A stretch of DNA of 64,000 nucleotides from Mermis nigrescens (lineage: Eukaryota > Nematoda > Enoplea > Mermithida > Mermithidae): assembly GCA_036768485.1 (NCBI GenBank), contig JAVLUZ010000407.1, positions 1 to 64,000 of the forward strand. Direction: 5' to 3'. The position numbers were made by a program, and so were the translations under genes. Below are positions 1-11,388 of this stretch, piece by piece; positions within the stretch are counted from its first letter, which is position 1, and each line of letters begins with the position of its first letter. The notes below the pieces were generated by a model that was not told the origin of the DNA, did not search any database, and saw only the letters and a list, made by a program, of their open reading frames with translations.

Positions 1-2220
1 GGAACCGGGGTTCCCCAAGTCGAGCCCATCAGGGTCAACACCCCCAACCCCGTTTCCGTCAAAATTTCTCCAACTGAAGGGGGTTTAGGGGCTCGGAAAC
101 GGGGTACCCCATTATTCGTATGCGAAGGTGACCCCGGTCTCCGTCGGGTGTTTCGCCGCCCTGGGAGCGGTCAAAGTGGCGGAACCGGGGTTCCCCAAGT
201 AGGGCCCATCAGGGTCAACACCCCAACCCCGTCTCCGCCAAAATTTCTCCAACTGAAGGGGGGTTTAGGGGCTCGGGAAGACGGGGTACCTTATTATTCA
301 TATGTGAATCTGACCCCGGTTCCGTCGGGGGTTTCACCGCCCTGGGGCGGTCCAAAGTGGCGGAACCGGGGTTCCCCAAGTCGAGCCCATCAGGGTCAAC
401 ATCCCCAACCTCGTTTCCGCCAAAATTTCTCCAACTGAAGGGGTGTTTAGGGGCTCGGAAACGGGGTACCCCATTATTCATATGCGAAGGTGACCCCGGT
501 TCCGCCAGGGGTTTCTCCGCCCTGGGAGCGGTCCCAAGTGGCGGAACCGGTGTTCCCCAAGTAGGGCCCATCAGGGTCAACACCCCCAACCCCGTTTCCG
601 CCAAAATTTCTCCAACTGAAAAGGGGTTTAGGGGCTCGGAAACGGGGAACCCCATTATTCAAATTTGAATCTGACCCCGGTTCCGTCAGGGGTTTCTCCG
701 CCCTGGGAGCGGTCCAAAGTGGCAGAACCGGTGTTCCCCAAGTAGGGCCCATCAGGGTCAACACCCCCAACCACTTTTCCGCCAAAATTTCTCCAACTGA
801 AGGGGGTTTAGGGGCTCGGAAACGGGGTACCTCATTATTCATATGTGAATCTGACCCCGGTTCCGTCGGAGGTTTCACCGCCCTGGGGGCAGTCCAAAGT
901 TGCGGAACCGGGGTTCCCCAAGTCGAGCCCATCAGAGGTCAACACCCCCAACCCCGTTTCCGTCAAAATTTCTCCAACTGAAGGGGGTTTAGGGGCTCGG
1001 AAACGGGGTACCCCATTATTCGTATGCGAAGGTGACCCCGGTTCCAGTCGGGTGTTTCGCCGCCCTGGGAGCGGTCCAAAGTGGCAGAACCGGTGTTCCC
1101 CAAGTAGGGCCCATCAGGGTCAACACCCCCAACCCCTTTCCGCCAAAATTTCTCCAACTGAAGGGGGTTTAGGGGCTCGGAAACGGGGTACCTCATTATT
1201 CATATGTGAATCTGACCCCGGTTCCGTCGGAGGTTTCACCGCCCTGGGGGCAGTCCAAAGTTGCGGAACCGGGGTTCCCCAAGTCGAGGCCATCAGGGTC
1301 AACACCCCTGACCCCGTTTCCGCCAAAATTGCTCCAACTAAAGGGGGGTTTAGGGGCTCGGAAACGGAGTACCCCATTATTCATATTTGAATCTGACCCC
1401 GTTCCGTCAGGGGTTTCTCCGCCCTGGGAGCGGTCCAAAGTGGCAGAACCGGTGTTCCCCAAGTAGGGCCCATCAGGGTCAACACTCCCAACCCCGTTTC
1501 CGCCAAAATTTCTCCAACTGAAGGGGGTTTAGGGGCTCGGAAACGGGGTACCCCATTATTCATATGTGAATCTGACCCCGGTTCCGTCGGAGGTTTCACC
1601 GCCCTGGGGGCAGTCCAAAGTGGCGGAACCGGGGTTCCCCAAGTCGAGCCCATCAGGGTCAACACCCCTAACCCCGTTTCCGTCAAAATTTCTCCAACTG
1701 AAGGGGGTTTAGGGGCTCGGAAACGGGGTACCCCATTATTCATATTTGAATCTGACCCCGGTTCCGTCAGGGGTTTCTCCGCCCTGGGAGCGGTCCAAAG
1801 TGGCAGAACCGGTGTTCCCCAAGTAGGGCCCATCAGGGTCAACACCCCCAACCCCTTTTCCGCCAAAATTTCTCCAACTGAAGGGGGTTTAGGGGCTCGG
1901 AAACGGGGTACCTCATTATTCATATGTGAATCTGACCCCGGTTCCGTCGGAGGTTTCACCGCCCTGGGGGCAGTCCAAAGTTGCGGAACCGGGGTTCCCC
2001 AAGTCGAGCCCATCAGGGTCAACACCTCCAACCCCGTTTCCGTCAAAATTTCTCCAACTGAAGGGGGTTTAGGGGCTCGGAAACGGGGTACCCCATTATT
2101 CGTATGCGAAGGTGACCCCGGTTCCGTCGGGTGTTTCGCCGCCCTGGGAGCGGTCAAAGTGGCGGAACCGGGGTTCCCCAAGTAGGGCCCATCAGGGTCA
2201 ACACCCCCAACCCCGTTTCC
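1..2220 (+). repeat. Satellite array, forward orientation, about 180-bp unit
   Basis: A tandem array of about 12 units of about 180 bp; the block beginning GGAACCGGGGTTCCCC recurs near 1, 181, 361, 541 and so on. Neighbouring units alternate between two versions (GTCGAGCCCATC versus GTAGGGCCCATC, and a GTATGCGAAGG versus CATATGTGAATC end), so the higher-order unit is about 360 bp. The unit is a multiple of three and nearly free of stops, so open frames on both strands (up to 266 codons at 1381-2181 minus) are by-products and not genes. Confidence 0.95.
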
Positions 2221-3770
2221 GAGCCCCTAAACACCCCTTCAGTTGGAGAAATTTTGGCGGAAACTGGGTTGGGGTGTTGACCCTGATGGGCTCGACTGGA
2301 GGAACCCCGGTTCCGCCACTTGGACTGCTCCCGGGCGGTGAAACCCCTGACGGAACCGGGGTCAGATTCATGATATGAATAATAAGGTATCCCGTTTCCG
2401 AGCCCCTAAACCCCCTTCAGTTGGAGACATTTTGGCGGAACTGGGTTGGGGTGTTGACCCTGATGGCTCTACTTGGGGTTCCGCCACTTGGACCGCTCCC
2501 AGGGACGGAGACCCTGACGGAACCGGGGTCAGATTCACATATGAATAATAAGGTACCCCGTTTCCGAGCCCCTAAACCCCCTTCAGTTGGAGAAATTTTG
2601 GCGGAAACGGGGTTGGGGGTGTTGACCCTGATGGGCCCTACTTGGGGAACCCCGGTTCCGCCACTTCGACCGCTCCCAGGGCGGTGAAACACCCGTTGGA
2701 ACCGGGGTCACTTTCGCATATGAATAATAAGGTACCCCGTTTCCGAGCCCCTAAAGTCTCCTTCAGTTTGGAGACATTTTGGCGGAAACTGGGTCGGGGG
2801 TGTTGGCCCTGATGGGCTCTACTTGGGGAACCCCGGTTCCGCCACTTTGGACCGCCTCCAGGGTGGAGAAACCCCTGACGGAACCGGGGTCAGATTCAAA
2901 TATGAATAATGGGGTACCCCGTTTCCGAGCCCCTAAACCAATTATCAATTGGAGACATTTTGGCAGAAACGGGGTTGGGAGCGTTGACCCTGATGTGCCC
3001 TACTTGGGGAACCCCGGTTCCGCCACTTTGGACCGCTCCCAGGGCGGAGAAACCCCTAACGGAACCGGGGTCAGATTCACATATGAATAATGGGGTACCC
3101 CCGTTTCTGAGTCCCTAAACCCCCTTCAATTGGAGACATTTTGGCGGAAACGGGGTTGGGAGCGTTGACCCTGATGGGCCCTACTAGGGGAACCCTCGTT
3201 CCGCCACTTTGGACAGCCCCCAGGGCGGAGAGACCCCCGACGGAATCGGGTTCACCCTCACATATGAATATTGGGTTACCCCGTTTCCGAGCCCCTAAAC
3301 CCCTTCATTTGGAGAAATTTTGCCGGAACCGAGGTTGGGGGTGTTGCCCCTGATGGGCCCTACTTGGGTAACCCTGGTTCCGCCACTTTGGACCGCCCCC
3401 AGGGCGGAGAAACCCCCGACGGAACCGGGTTCACCCTCACATATGAATATTGGGTTACCCTGTTTTCGAGCCCCTAAACCCACCTTCATTTGGAGAAATT
3501 TTGCCGGAACCGAGGTTGGGGGTGTTGCCCCTGATGGGCCCTACTTGGGAACCCCGGTTCCGCCACTTTGGACCGCCCCCAGGGCGGAAGACCCCCGAAG
3601 GAACCGGGTTCACCTTCACATATGAATATTGGGGTACCCCGTTTTTTAGCCTTCAAACCCCCTTCAGTTGGAGAAATTTTGCTAAAAACGGGGTTGAGGG
3701 TGTAGCCCCTGATAGGCCCTACTTGGGGAACCCCGGTTCCGCCACTTTGGATCGTTTCCGGTTCCGGCTT
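2221..3770 (-). repeat. Satellite array, inverted orientation
   Basis: The same about 180-bp unit continues as its reverse complement, for example GGTACCCCGTTTCCGAGCC followed by CCTTCAGTTGGAGA. About 8.5 units are present, and they become more divergent toward 3770. The array then decays into a short TTTCCG-rich repeat. The switch point lies in a sequence shared by both orientations. Confidence 0.95.
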
Positions 3771-3835
3771 TTACCCATTGTTTCCGTTTCCGGCTTTTAC
3801 CCATTGTTTCCGTTTCCATTTCCGGATTTTACCCA
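3752..3835 (+). repeat. Short tandem repeat, about 26-bp unit
   Basis: Two and a half copies of a unit containing GGCTTTTACCCATTG followed by TTTCCGTTTCC mark the edge of the satellite array. Bases 3840-4074 after it hold nothing I recognise. Confidence 0.75.
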
Positions 3836-4074
3836 CACCCTGAAAATTCTGGCGATTTAATATTAAATTCATCTTCGTGGCCAAAATGAAAAATCAACGG
3901 AGAATGAAAGGCCCGGAAACTAAAAAATGGCATAGGTATGTATGTGAAAACGTTGATCTAAGACAAAACTCTTTTTGGGCGCTGAGACGTCGAGGGATTT
4001 TTATTCGAGATTGATGAATTGAAACTGCTTGGCAATAATGACGAATTACCATGTTTGCGTGAGAACTTCTCGCC

Positions 4075-4148
4075 GGCCTCTTAGCTCAGTTGGTTAGAGC
4101 GTGGTGCTAATAACGCCAAGGTCAACAGTTCGATCCTGTTAGAAGCCA
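4075..4148 (+). tRNA. tRNA-Ile (AAU), one acceptor mismatch
   Basis: The 74-nt sequence folds as a complete cloverleaf. Acceptor GGCCTCT pairs with AGAAGCC except for C4-A69. The D stem is GCTC/GAGC. The anticodon stem TGGTG/CGCCA closes loop CTAATAA with anticodon AAT, read as Ile after A34 is converted to inosine. The variable loop is AGGTC, and T stem AACAG/CTGTT holds TTCGATC. The discriminator is A. A-box and B-box promoter sequences are intact. The nearest T run is a TTTT about 10 nt downstream. The same tRNA heads a second tandem unit at 18876, so it may be a true duplicated gene or the head of a tRNA-derived repeat. The mismatch leaves function open. Confidence 0.85.
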
Positions 4149-4550
4149 AGTTTATCTCTCGTTTTGAAGCTCCATGTTTTGGCTGAAATTGCGTTACTAA
4201 CAATTTAGTCTACTTATTCAAACGTTCAACACTTCATGCAAAGTTCCAAAAGTTACACCTTTCGATACAAATTTGGCAAAACTATTGAATCACTGCGTTT
4301 TGCGTCGTGAAACCTTTGCAGCCACAAAGAATGTTACCAATAAAAAAATTGTCTCTGCTGACATGATTCAAAAATTATAGAAGTAGGTACGAGTTGTTGT
4401 GATCACAGCGCCCGTTACTTGAATTTTTCAAAAGATTAGCAGCCTATGTAGATAAGGTTTCAGCATCTCCTATATAGTCTGTTCCATTCCAAAAGGCCTA
4501 GGCTATAGGGCTTATTACTGTAGCAAAATGTTTTACGGTCCAGTTTGTTA

Positions 4551-4707
4551 TAGTCTGTCTCAGACAAGTTTGGGCGTAAATTTTGAAAGCTGTCAGACAA
4601 GCCGACAGATCGCGATAATAGCAATAATTTGATATATAATTATCGTAATCCGTCAGCTTTCGAAAAAATTCATAAAATTTATGCCCAAACGTACGTGGAC
4701 TAGACTA
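4551..4707. mobile_element. TA-target MITE with TAGTCTG termini
   Basis: Inverted ends TAGTCTGTCTC and the reverse complement of GGACTAGACTA, with longer inner complementarity (AAGTTTGGGC near the left end, GCCCAAAC near the right). A TA flanks both sides. The same insertion is in unit G copy 2 at 21777-21937, so it predates the tandem duplication. Confidence 0.75.
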
Positions 4708-4921
4708 TAGATGCGCCACATGTTAAGCAAAGCACATTAGACATCAAAAGACGAAATGGGACGTTTTGGCGACGCCGTTTTGGCGACGGCCGTTTTGGCG
4801 CCGAATTAAAAATTTCCTTCGAAATTTCTTCAAAAAAGACTGTTTTAGCATTCTACATATGCTGAAATACATAGTTGTTTCTACTATTGAAATTGAGAGC
4901 TAACATACACATGCATATCTA

Positions 4922-5014
4922 TAGTCTGTTTCACATAACTTGGTGCATGAAATTCTGGTTTACAACAACTGAGAATCGTGAACATAAAAGCACAAAGTTA
5001 TGTGAAACAGACTA
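4922..5014. mobile_element. 93-bp TA-target MITE
   Basis: Perfect ends TAGTCTGTTTCACATAACTT and the complement AAGTTATGTGAAACAGACTA, flanked by TA. It is also present at 10960-11052 in F copy 2, so it was part of F before F copied. Confidence 0.85.
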
Positions 5015-5110
5015 TACATATTTGGTGAGCAAAAAATGCAAAAAGTAAGTAAATGTCATTAATATTTATTATCCAGCGCAAAGCGCCGGAAAAATTTAAG
5101 GAGTTATGAG

Positions 5111-5372
5111 CATACGTGGGCAGCAAGAAAATTCTGGGGGGTGCAAGATTTTTTTGAAGGTCAAAAAATGGCCTTAAAAATGGTGGTATGGCGATAAAAA
5201 CACCATTTTTCGACGTTTCTCATCAAGCACTATCCATTGGCATCAAAAATTTGCGAAAAAAACGAAAAAAATTTTCAAAAATTGAATTCTGGGGGAGTAT
5301 TTTGATTTCTGGGGGGGGGGTATTTTGGTTTCTGGGGGGGTGCATACCCCCAAACCCCCACGCCCAGGTGTG
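5111..5372 (+). mobile_element. Family A hAT-type MITE, copy 1
   Basis: About 262 bp running from CATACGTGGGCAGC to CGCCCAGGTGTG, with the core CGTTTCTCATCAAGCACTAT. It is flanked by a perfect 8-bp duplication GTTATGAG. The uninterrupted site (GGAATTATTAGGCTAACG) is seen at about 11140 in F copy 2, which proves a recent insertion. Confidence 0.92.
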
Positions 5373-8326
5373 GTTATGAGGCTAACGACTGATCTACATA
5401 CAAGATGGGCTTGGGGGTTTGGGGTTATAAGCCAATGGATATTGCTTGATTGATGATATTAAGAGTCAAAAATTAGTGGTAATTCGCCTCAGCTTTATGT
5501 ACGTGCTCAAATTGACTGTAAACTGCTGGAATAATGTGAGCACAGGAGCCTGTTCCATATTTCGCACACTACGGTTTCATAATAGGTGGTAGGTACCTAT
5601 TAAATCATAGGTAGCGCGTTAGCGCGTACCCATAATATACTTGGGTACCCCCAACACCTGGGCACCCCCTACAGCTATAACGGGACACTTCTGGAAGGTG
5701 CGGTTTTTTTTTAAAGAAAGATAATAAAAAAATTCGCTGCCCGTGTTTTTTTGTTTTTCTTGAAACTCAAAATTGACTGTGTAAAGAAGGTGTAAAGTTT
5801 TTGTGTAACGTTATAACATAGGACAAATTTTGGGACCTTTTTACTGCGGCACGTGGACAACTGAGTATTGATGACTCGAAGGATTGAACAGAATAGGATA
5901 ATAGAGGGATGAATTCTACAGATGACACTTTTTTTGTTTTTTGAAATTCGCATTATTTATCGAACGGCAGTGTAAAGATGGCGAAAATCTGGGGGTGAAA
6001 AAGCACTTTTTGGTCGAGTTTTCAACCTTCCTATGTCCGATACTAACTCCGGTTATGAGGTTTTTAAAATGTTTTCTGACAGAAATGTAGAGCGGATCAA
6101 GGGCTACATTCTGCATATAAGCAAAGTCTTCTATGCTCCATGGTGAGTTAGATCCTGGGGTTTAAAGTTTACACTCTAGTGGATGGTGTAAAAAAAACGG
6201 ATTTTAACTAAGATTTCTCTGCCAAATTTTTCCGCTTATAAGTCAGTGCAAATCGAAGACAGCATTAATAAAGTGCCTCACAGGGGCTAAACATCGCAGC
6301 AAACCGCATTTAAAAAAACGCAATATTGAGTTATTTATGGGGGTGTAAAGTTCGAAATCAGAGGTAAAAAATGGGCTAAAAAACACGTTTTTTCCGAAGT
6401 TTGATTGATAAATCATGCCAAATAATTTTTGCAACAGAATTTTGGCACACAGGAATGTACTACGATTTAAAAGCTACAAATTGTACCAAACCGAATTTCT
6501 TTAAACTCAATGGGGAGTTCGGTACGGAATTTTAAAGTTTACAGTGTTCTAAATGGTGGAAAATACGTTTTTGTTGCGTTTTTTGTTCGCCACTTTCTCC
6601 GTCCAGAAGTCGGGATAAGTCTAATAGAATAAAAATAAAGTGCTTTATATCGGGTGCATGTCAAAGCAAATTGTCTATACATTAATATTTAGCTAGTGTA
6701 AAGTCAAAAATTTGGAGTTTTAAATGCGTTTCTGTCTTGTTTTTTCTGCCTGCTTCTCCGGTTACGAGTCAGGGACACGTTTATCAAGTCTAGAAATGGA
6801 CCAGGAATCAAATTTGATATGCCAGTCTGGCGCATATGTTTACACTCTACGGTGTTGTAAAGTAGTTTACACCAATTGTTAGTTTGCCCATAGAACATTA
6901 TGTAGACTTAATTTTTTCATAAATATTAATCGTAATATCGGAACAATATCAAAATTACGAATCTGACTAAAATCTTCTTTACACTAGGTGTTTACATGAA
7001 GTTTACACTACATATATATTTATCTTCGTTTTTGAGCATTCCTGAAACCTAATTTTTTCTTGGAGCCTAGAAGTTTTCAAAGGATCAAATGTGAGACGTC
7101 ACGTAGGCGCGTTTGTTTACATCCAACAGTGATGTAAAGTAGTTTACATTCATTGTTTATATGTCCTCAGACCATTGTAGAGACATAATTTTTTCATGAA
7201 TGTTGATCATAATATCCGAGTAATTTTTACACTGCATGTTAGCCTTTGTTCTAGAGCATTGCAAAAATCGAAATTTTTTCCTGAAATATAAAAATTTACA
7301 GGGAATGAAATATATACGTCAATTGGGCGCGCTTGCTTACACTCAGCAGTATTGCAAAGTGGTTTAAACCTAATGTTTATTGTCTTTAAAACATTATGAA
7401 GACTCATTTTTCCATAAATGTTGAAAGAAATATCGGAGCAATATCAAAATTACGAATCCGACTAAAATATTCTTTACGCTATGTGTTTGTGTAAAGTTTA
7501 CGTTACGTGTTAACCCTAATTCGATAGACTTGCAGAGACTTTGTAACTGAAGTCAAGAAATTTTCAAGGATTCATATGTGAGACATCAATTAAGTGAGTT
7601 TGTTTACCCTCAAAAGTAATCTAGAGTGATTTAAAAATTATGTTCAAGTGTCCTTAGATCATTGAAGAGATGTAATTTTGTCTTAAATGGGTTGCATTAA
7701 AGTTAAATCTTTCTTAGCCGTGTTTATAATATGTTTCACAAAATCTTGCACATGGAGAGCTATCGTTTAATTGATGTAAATTGCCTGCAAAAGTGGTTTA
7801 AAATGAACCAGCAATCACACTACTGTGCACAGAAGTCGACAAAGATATACAGCTTTATTGTAATCATGTACATTAATAAGCCGTAAACTGTTAGTATTCT
7901 CTACACCTAGTAGTTGTGTAAAGTTTGCACTATTCATTTGTTGTTAATATGTAGTCTATACTACAAATTTATTTTACTACCAAATAAATCAAAGCGTTAG
8001 TGTTCCTTACATTTGATATTTGCGTGAAGTTTTTTGAATTTTTGCCGAAAATCTTTGCCTTCTAATTTACCAACATCCCTCCTTTTCCATTTTCTTGAAG
8101 TTTAAAATCTTTTATAATTCTCTCATAATTTAATGGTAGGTTTTAACTTTAAGTTTCTCTTGGTTTACAACTCTCGCTTAGCAAGCTCATTTTTCAAAAC
8201 TTTTTCATAGTGATCAGATTAGTTGCGTTTAGTTTGGAATTGGTGGACGGTCGTTATTTTATTACTCGGCTTAAATAAACCAAGTGACTATCTTTTGATT
8301 ATTTTCTTCATCGCAAATTCAAACAC

Positions 8327-8406
8327 CCAATTTTCAATTTGAAAATTGACCCAATTTTCAATTTGAAAATTGATCCAATTTTCAATTTGAAAATTGAAAA
8401 TTGGGT
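8327..8406. repeat. Palindromic minisatellite inside E, 3 units
   Basis: Three head-to-tail copies of a 24-bp unit containing CAATTTTCAATTTGAAAATT, itself a palindrome. The sister copy at 16322-16425 has four units, so the number changed after the copies separated. Confidence 0.85.
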
Positions 8407-8715
8407 GTTTTCAATTTCAAAAGTCACAACACATTGTGCTTGTGTATTGATTGAGTGAGGATTTGCAATGTGAATTCGTTGGTTAAATTTTTGTGCTTGA
8501 TTATAAGTGAACTGCACATTAAGAAGAAATAACTTAATGCAGTTTTAATTTGAAAATGGATGGTGTCAATAAGGTTGTCTTGTTTAAAAAGGATAATGCT
8601 GATGTTAAGAACAATATTGTTTTCCGCGTTCTTGGACTGTTGTCATTATTGTGGCATGTTACTGATTGTGTTTACTGACTGATGTACTGAAATCACGCTA
8701 ATTAAAAGTAGTGTA

Positions 8716-9478
8716 CTAGCAAAGAAAAATGCTCCGATGGAACAAAAAAGATGAATATACTTGGAATTGTGGATTATTATGGATGTAAAAGGAGGGGACT
8801 AGGAAAAAATCTACCTAAAGTCGGAAAATCTGCTAAAAATCACACTTTCTCTAAGCAACGCAAAAATCGATGTATATTCTGCGGCCTCTAAAAAAGTGTC
8901 TTTTTTAAATAATGTTCGAAGTTTCAGATAAGAGTGTATAAACGAAATCTATCAAGGTTACTTTTTTAAATTGCTGGCACCTGATTGATAGAAAACTAAG
9001 AGGTATTGTATTTAAAGTTGTTTTGTTTTATGAGCATTATAGCAAGCAAAGCAGGAGCCGATTGATTAGTGCACACAATCGTTTCGGGCATGCTAGTGTA
9101 TCTACATTAAGTCTGTTTCAAGTCAACTTACGTGTTTCCTACTGTTTTTAACCAACCATGTCTTCAATTGTCTTCGATGTTTGCTATTTCATTCAATTGG
9201 CATGGAAGACTGTTAGTTTACTTAATATCATTTCCCATAGCTACTGCATAGCTAACGTGCTGCTGTTTCAATCATTGTTATGGTTGAATATTTATTTTAA
9301 TCTGTTGGCCGCAGAATATACATCGATTTTTTGCGTTGCTTAGAGAAAGTGTGATTTTTAGCAGATTTTCCGACTTTAGGTAGATTTTTTCCTAGTCCCC
9401 TCCTTTTACATCCATAATAATCCACAATTCCAAGTATATTCATCTTTTTTGTTCCATCGGAGCATTTTTCTTTGCTAG
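8716..9478. mobile_element. Inverted-repeat module at right end of E
   Basis: 763 bp with near-perfect arms of about 170 bp: CTAGCAAAGAAAAATGCTCC at the left and its complement at the right, flanked by TA. The unique centre of about 400 bp has no gene. Related modules sit at the right ends of other E copies (16736-17499, 40506-41277 and a split one ending at 60517). It could be a Tc1/mariner-like MITE captured by E or the true right end of E. Confidence 0.8.
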
Positions 9479-9525
9479 TATATATACATAGGTAGTTATC
9501 ACGAATGGGCGTAGGTGCTCTGGAC

Positions 9526-9782
9526 CGTAGGTGGGCGGCTCTAAAGGTCAGGGGGGTGCGAAATTTTTTCAAAGTCAAATATTGGCCCTAAAAATGGTGC
9601 TATGGCGAAAAAAACACCATTTTTGAACGTTTCTCGTCGAGCTCTATCGATTGGCATCAAAAAAACACGAAAAAAGCATACAAATTTAGAAATGAAATTC
9701 TGGGGAGTGTGGCTGGGTTTTTGCCATTTTTCGTTGGGTATTTTGCCTTCTGGGGAGTGCATACCCCCCACGCCCAGGTACG
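9526..9782 (+). mobile_element. Family A MITE, copy 2 (variant)
   Basis: 257 bp from CGTAGGTGGGCGGC to CGCCCAGGTACG, with perfect 8-bp duplication CTCTGGAC. The orthologous insertion in F copy 2 is at 17549-17731, so this one predates F copying. Confidence 0.88.
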
Positions 9783-10015
9783 CTCTGGACCCCCAGAATT
9801 AAATTTTTGGCGCTTCGTATTGCAATTTTGGCGATTTTGACCCAGCGGACCACCAGAAATTTTTGTGCTGTCCATGCATGATTATATGTATAGGTAGTTG
9901 GGTATGTACCTTACATGTAGCTGCGTGTGATTATCTAGCAATCTGTCAGCTACTGTTCAAGCAGTTCCTAAAACGTATGCCCAAACTTGTGGGAAACAGA
10001 TTACATATACCTACC

Positions 10016-10161
<146 letters not shown>

Positions 10162-10959
10162 GATTACTTAAACTTTCTGTTTCAAAATCCTTTGGACCTA
10201 CAATGACATTGCTAAGAGGCAAGTCTGCGTCATGCTTATATATCACTTTTGTAGCCTAATTTATGCTAACTAAATTCATTTAACAAGCTCTCCAATAAAT
10301 GAAATAGAACTAACTATAGGTGCGTGCATGCATGCATATGAATAAATTTACAAATGTACAAGTAATTACATAGGTCTGCGAAAAATTTCTGCTCTGATTG
10401 TGTAAAACTGATTCAACATCTGATTAAAATGATAACATTAGCTCTTTAGGCGTTAAAAATAAGTTATTGTACAGTTTCTCGTTAATTTCCAGCAATTTTG
10501 AGGAAAACTTTCAGTCCGGCGCCAAAACGGCCGTAGTCAAAACGGCCGGCGCCAAAGCGACCGTCGCCAAAACGGCCGTCGCCAAAACGGCGTCGCCAAA
10601 ACGTCCTAGACCGTCAATAAGGAGTCTAAATAAATCAGCCGCTACGATAGAATAAATGAAGAAGCCAATTTGTGAAGGGAAAAACTAATACAGCAATGAG
10701 ATTTTTGCGAAAATGAACCCTTCGGACGAAATGGGACGTTTTGGCGACGGCCGTTTTGGCGCCGGCCGGTTTGGCGCCGGCCGTTTTGGCGACGGCCGTT
10801 TTGGCGCCGGCTGTTTTGGCGACGGCCGTTTTGGCGTCGAATTTGAATTTTCATCGAAATTTCTTCAAAAATACTGTTTTAGCATTCTACATATGCTGAA
10901 ATACATAGCTGTTTCTGCTATTGAAATTGTTTGAGAGCTAACATACACATGCATATCTA

Positions 10960-11052
10960 TAGTCTGTTTCACATAACTTGGTGCATGAAATTCTGGTTTG
11001 CAGCAACTTAGAATCATGAACATAAAAGCACAAACTTATGTGAAACAGACTA
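10960..11052. mobile_element. 93-bp TA-target MITE (in F copy 2)
   Basis: Same insertion as 4922-5014, with TAGTCTGTTTCACATAACTT ends and TA flanks. Confidence 0.83.
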
Positions 11053-11388
11053 TACATATTTGGTGAGCAAAAAATGCAAAAAGTAAGTAAATGTCATTAA
11101 TATTTATTATCCGACGCAAAGCGCCGGAAAAATTCAAGGAATTATTAGGCTAACGACTGATCTACATACAAGATGGGCTTGGGGGGTTTGGGGGTATAAA
11201 CCAATGGATATTGCTTGATTGATGATATTAAGCGTCAAAAATTAGTGTTAATTCGCCTCAGCTTTATGTACATACGTGCTCAATTGACTGTAAACTGCTG
11301 GAATAATGTGAGCACAGGAGCCTGTTCCATATTTCGCACACTACGGTTTCATAATAGGTGGTAGGTACCTATTAAATATATATATATC

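Larger units (their letters stand above)
5605..9478 (+). mobile_element. Family E element, copy 1
   Basis: A non-coding element of about 3.9 kb. The left end holds a near-palindromic hairpin (AGGTAGCGCG and GCGCGTACC around TTA), then CTATAATATACTTGG in most copies. The right end is AGCATTTTTCTTTGCTAG. The interior of 5960-7000 consists of degenerate modules of about 180 bp studded with GTGTAAAG/CTTTACAC boxes. There is no protein of any family I know, and the short ORFs here (about 60-96 codons) recur in all copies but look like by-products. Related copies are at 11389, 13638, 35797, 37378, 47037 (minus) and 56490. Confidence 0.8.

Noticed and set aside
215..932. Other long open frames in the satellite (both strands)
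   Set aside because: Same cause: unit length divisible by three and few stops; no protein family match.
1381..2181. 266-codon open frame on the minus strand, longest in the window
   Set aside because: It lies wholly in the satellite, repeats every 60 codons, and parallel frames exist on both strands.
8327..8406. Regular palindromic units considered as a CRISPR-like array
   Set aside because: There are no unique spacers, no cas genes, and the host is a eukaryote; it is a minisatellite.
5605..9478. Family E as a Helitron
   Set aside because: A terminal hairpin is present, but I could not find the expected TC start, CTRR end or a Rep/helicase remnant, so I left the class open.
10642..10854. 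Arg/Gly-rich frames resembling RGG proteins
   Set aside because: They read through the GGCGAC/GGCGCC terminal repeats of the F elements.
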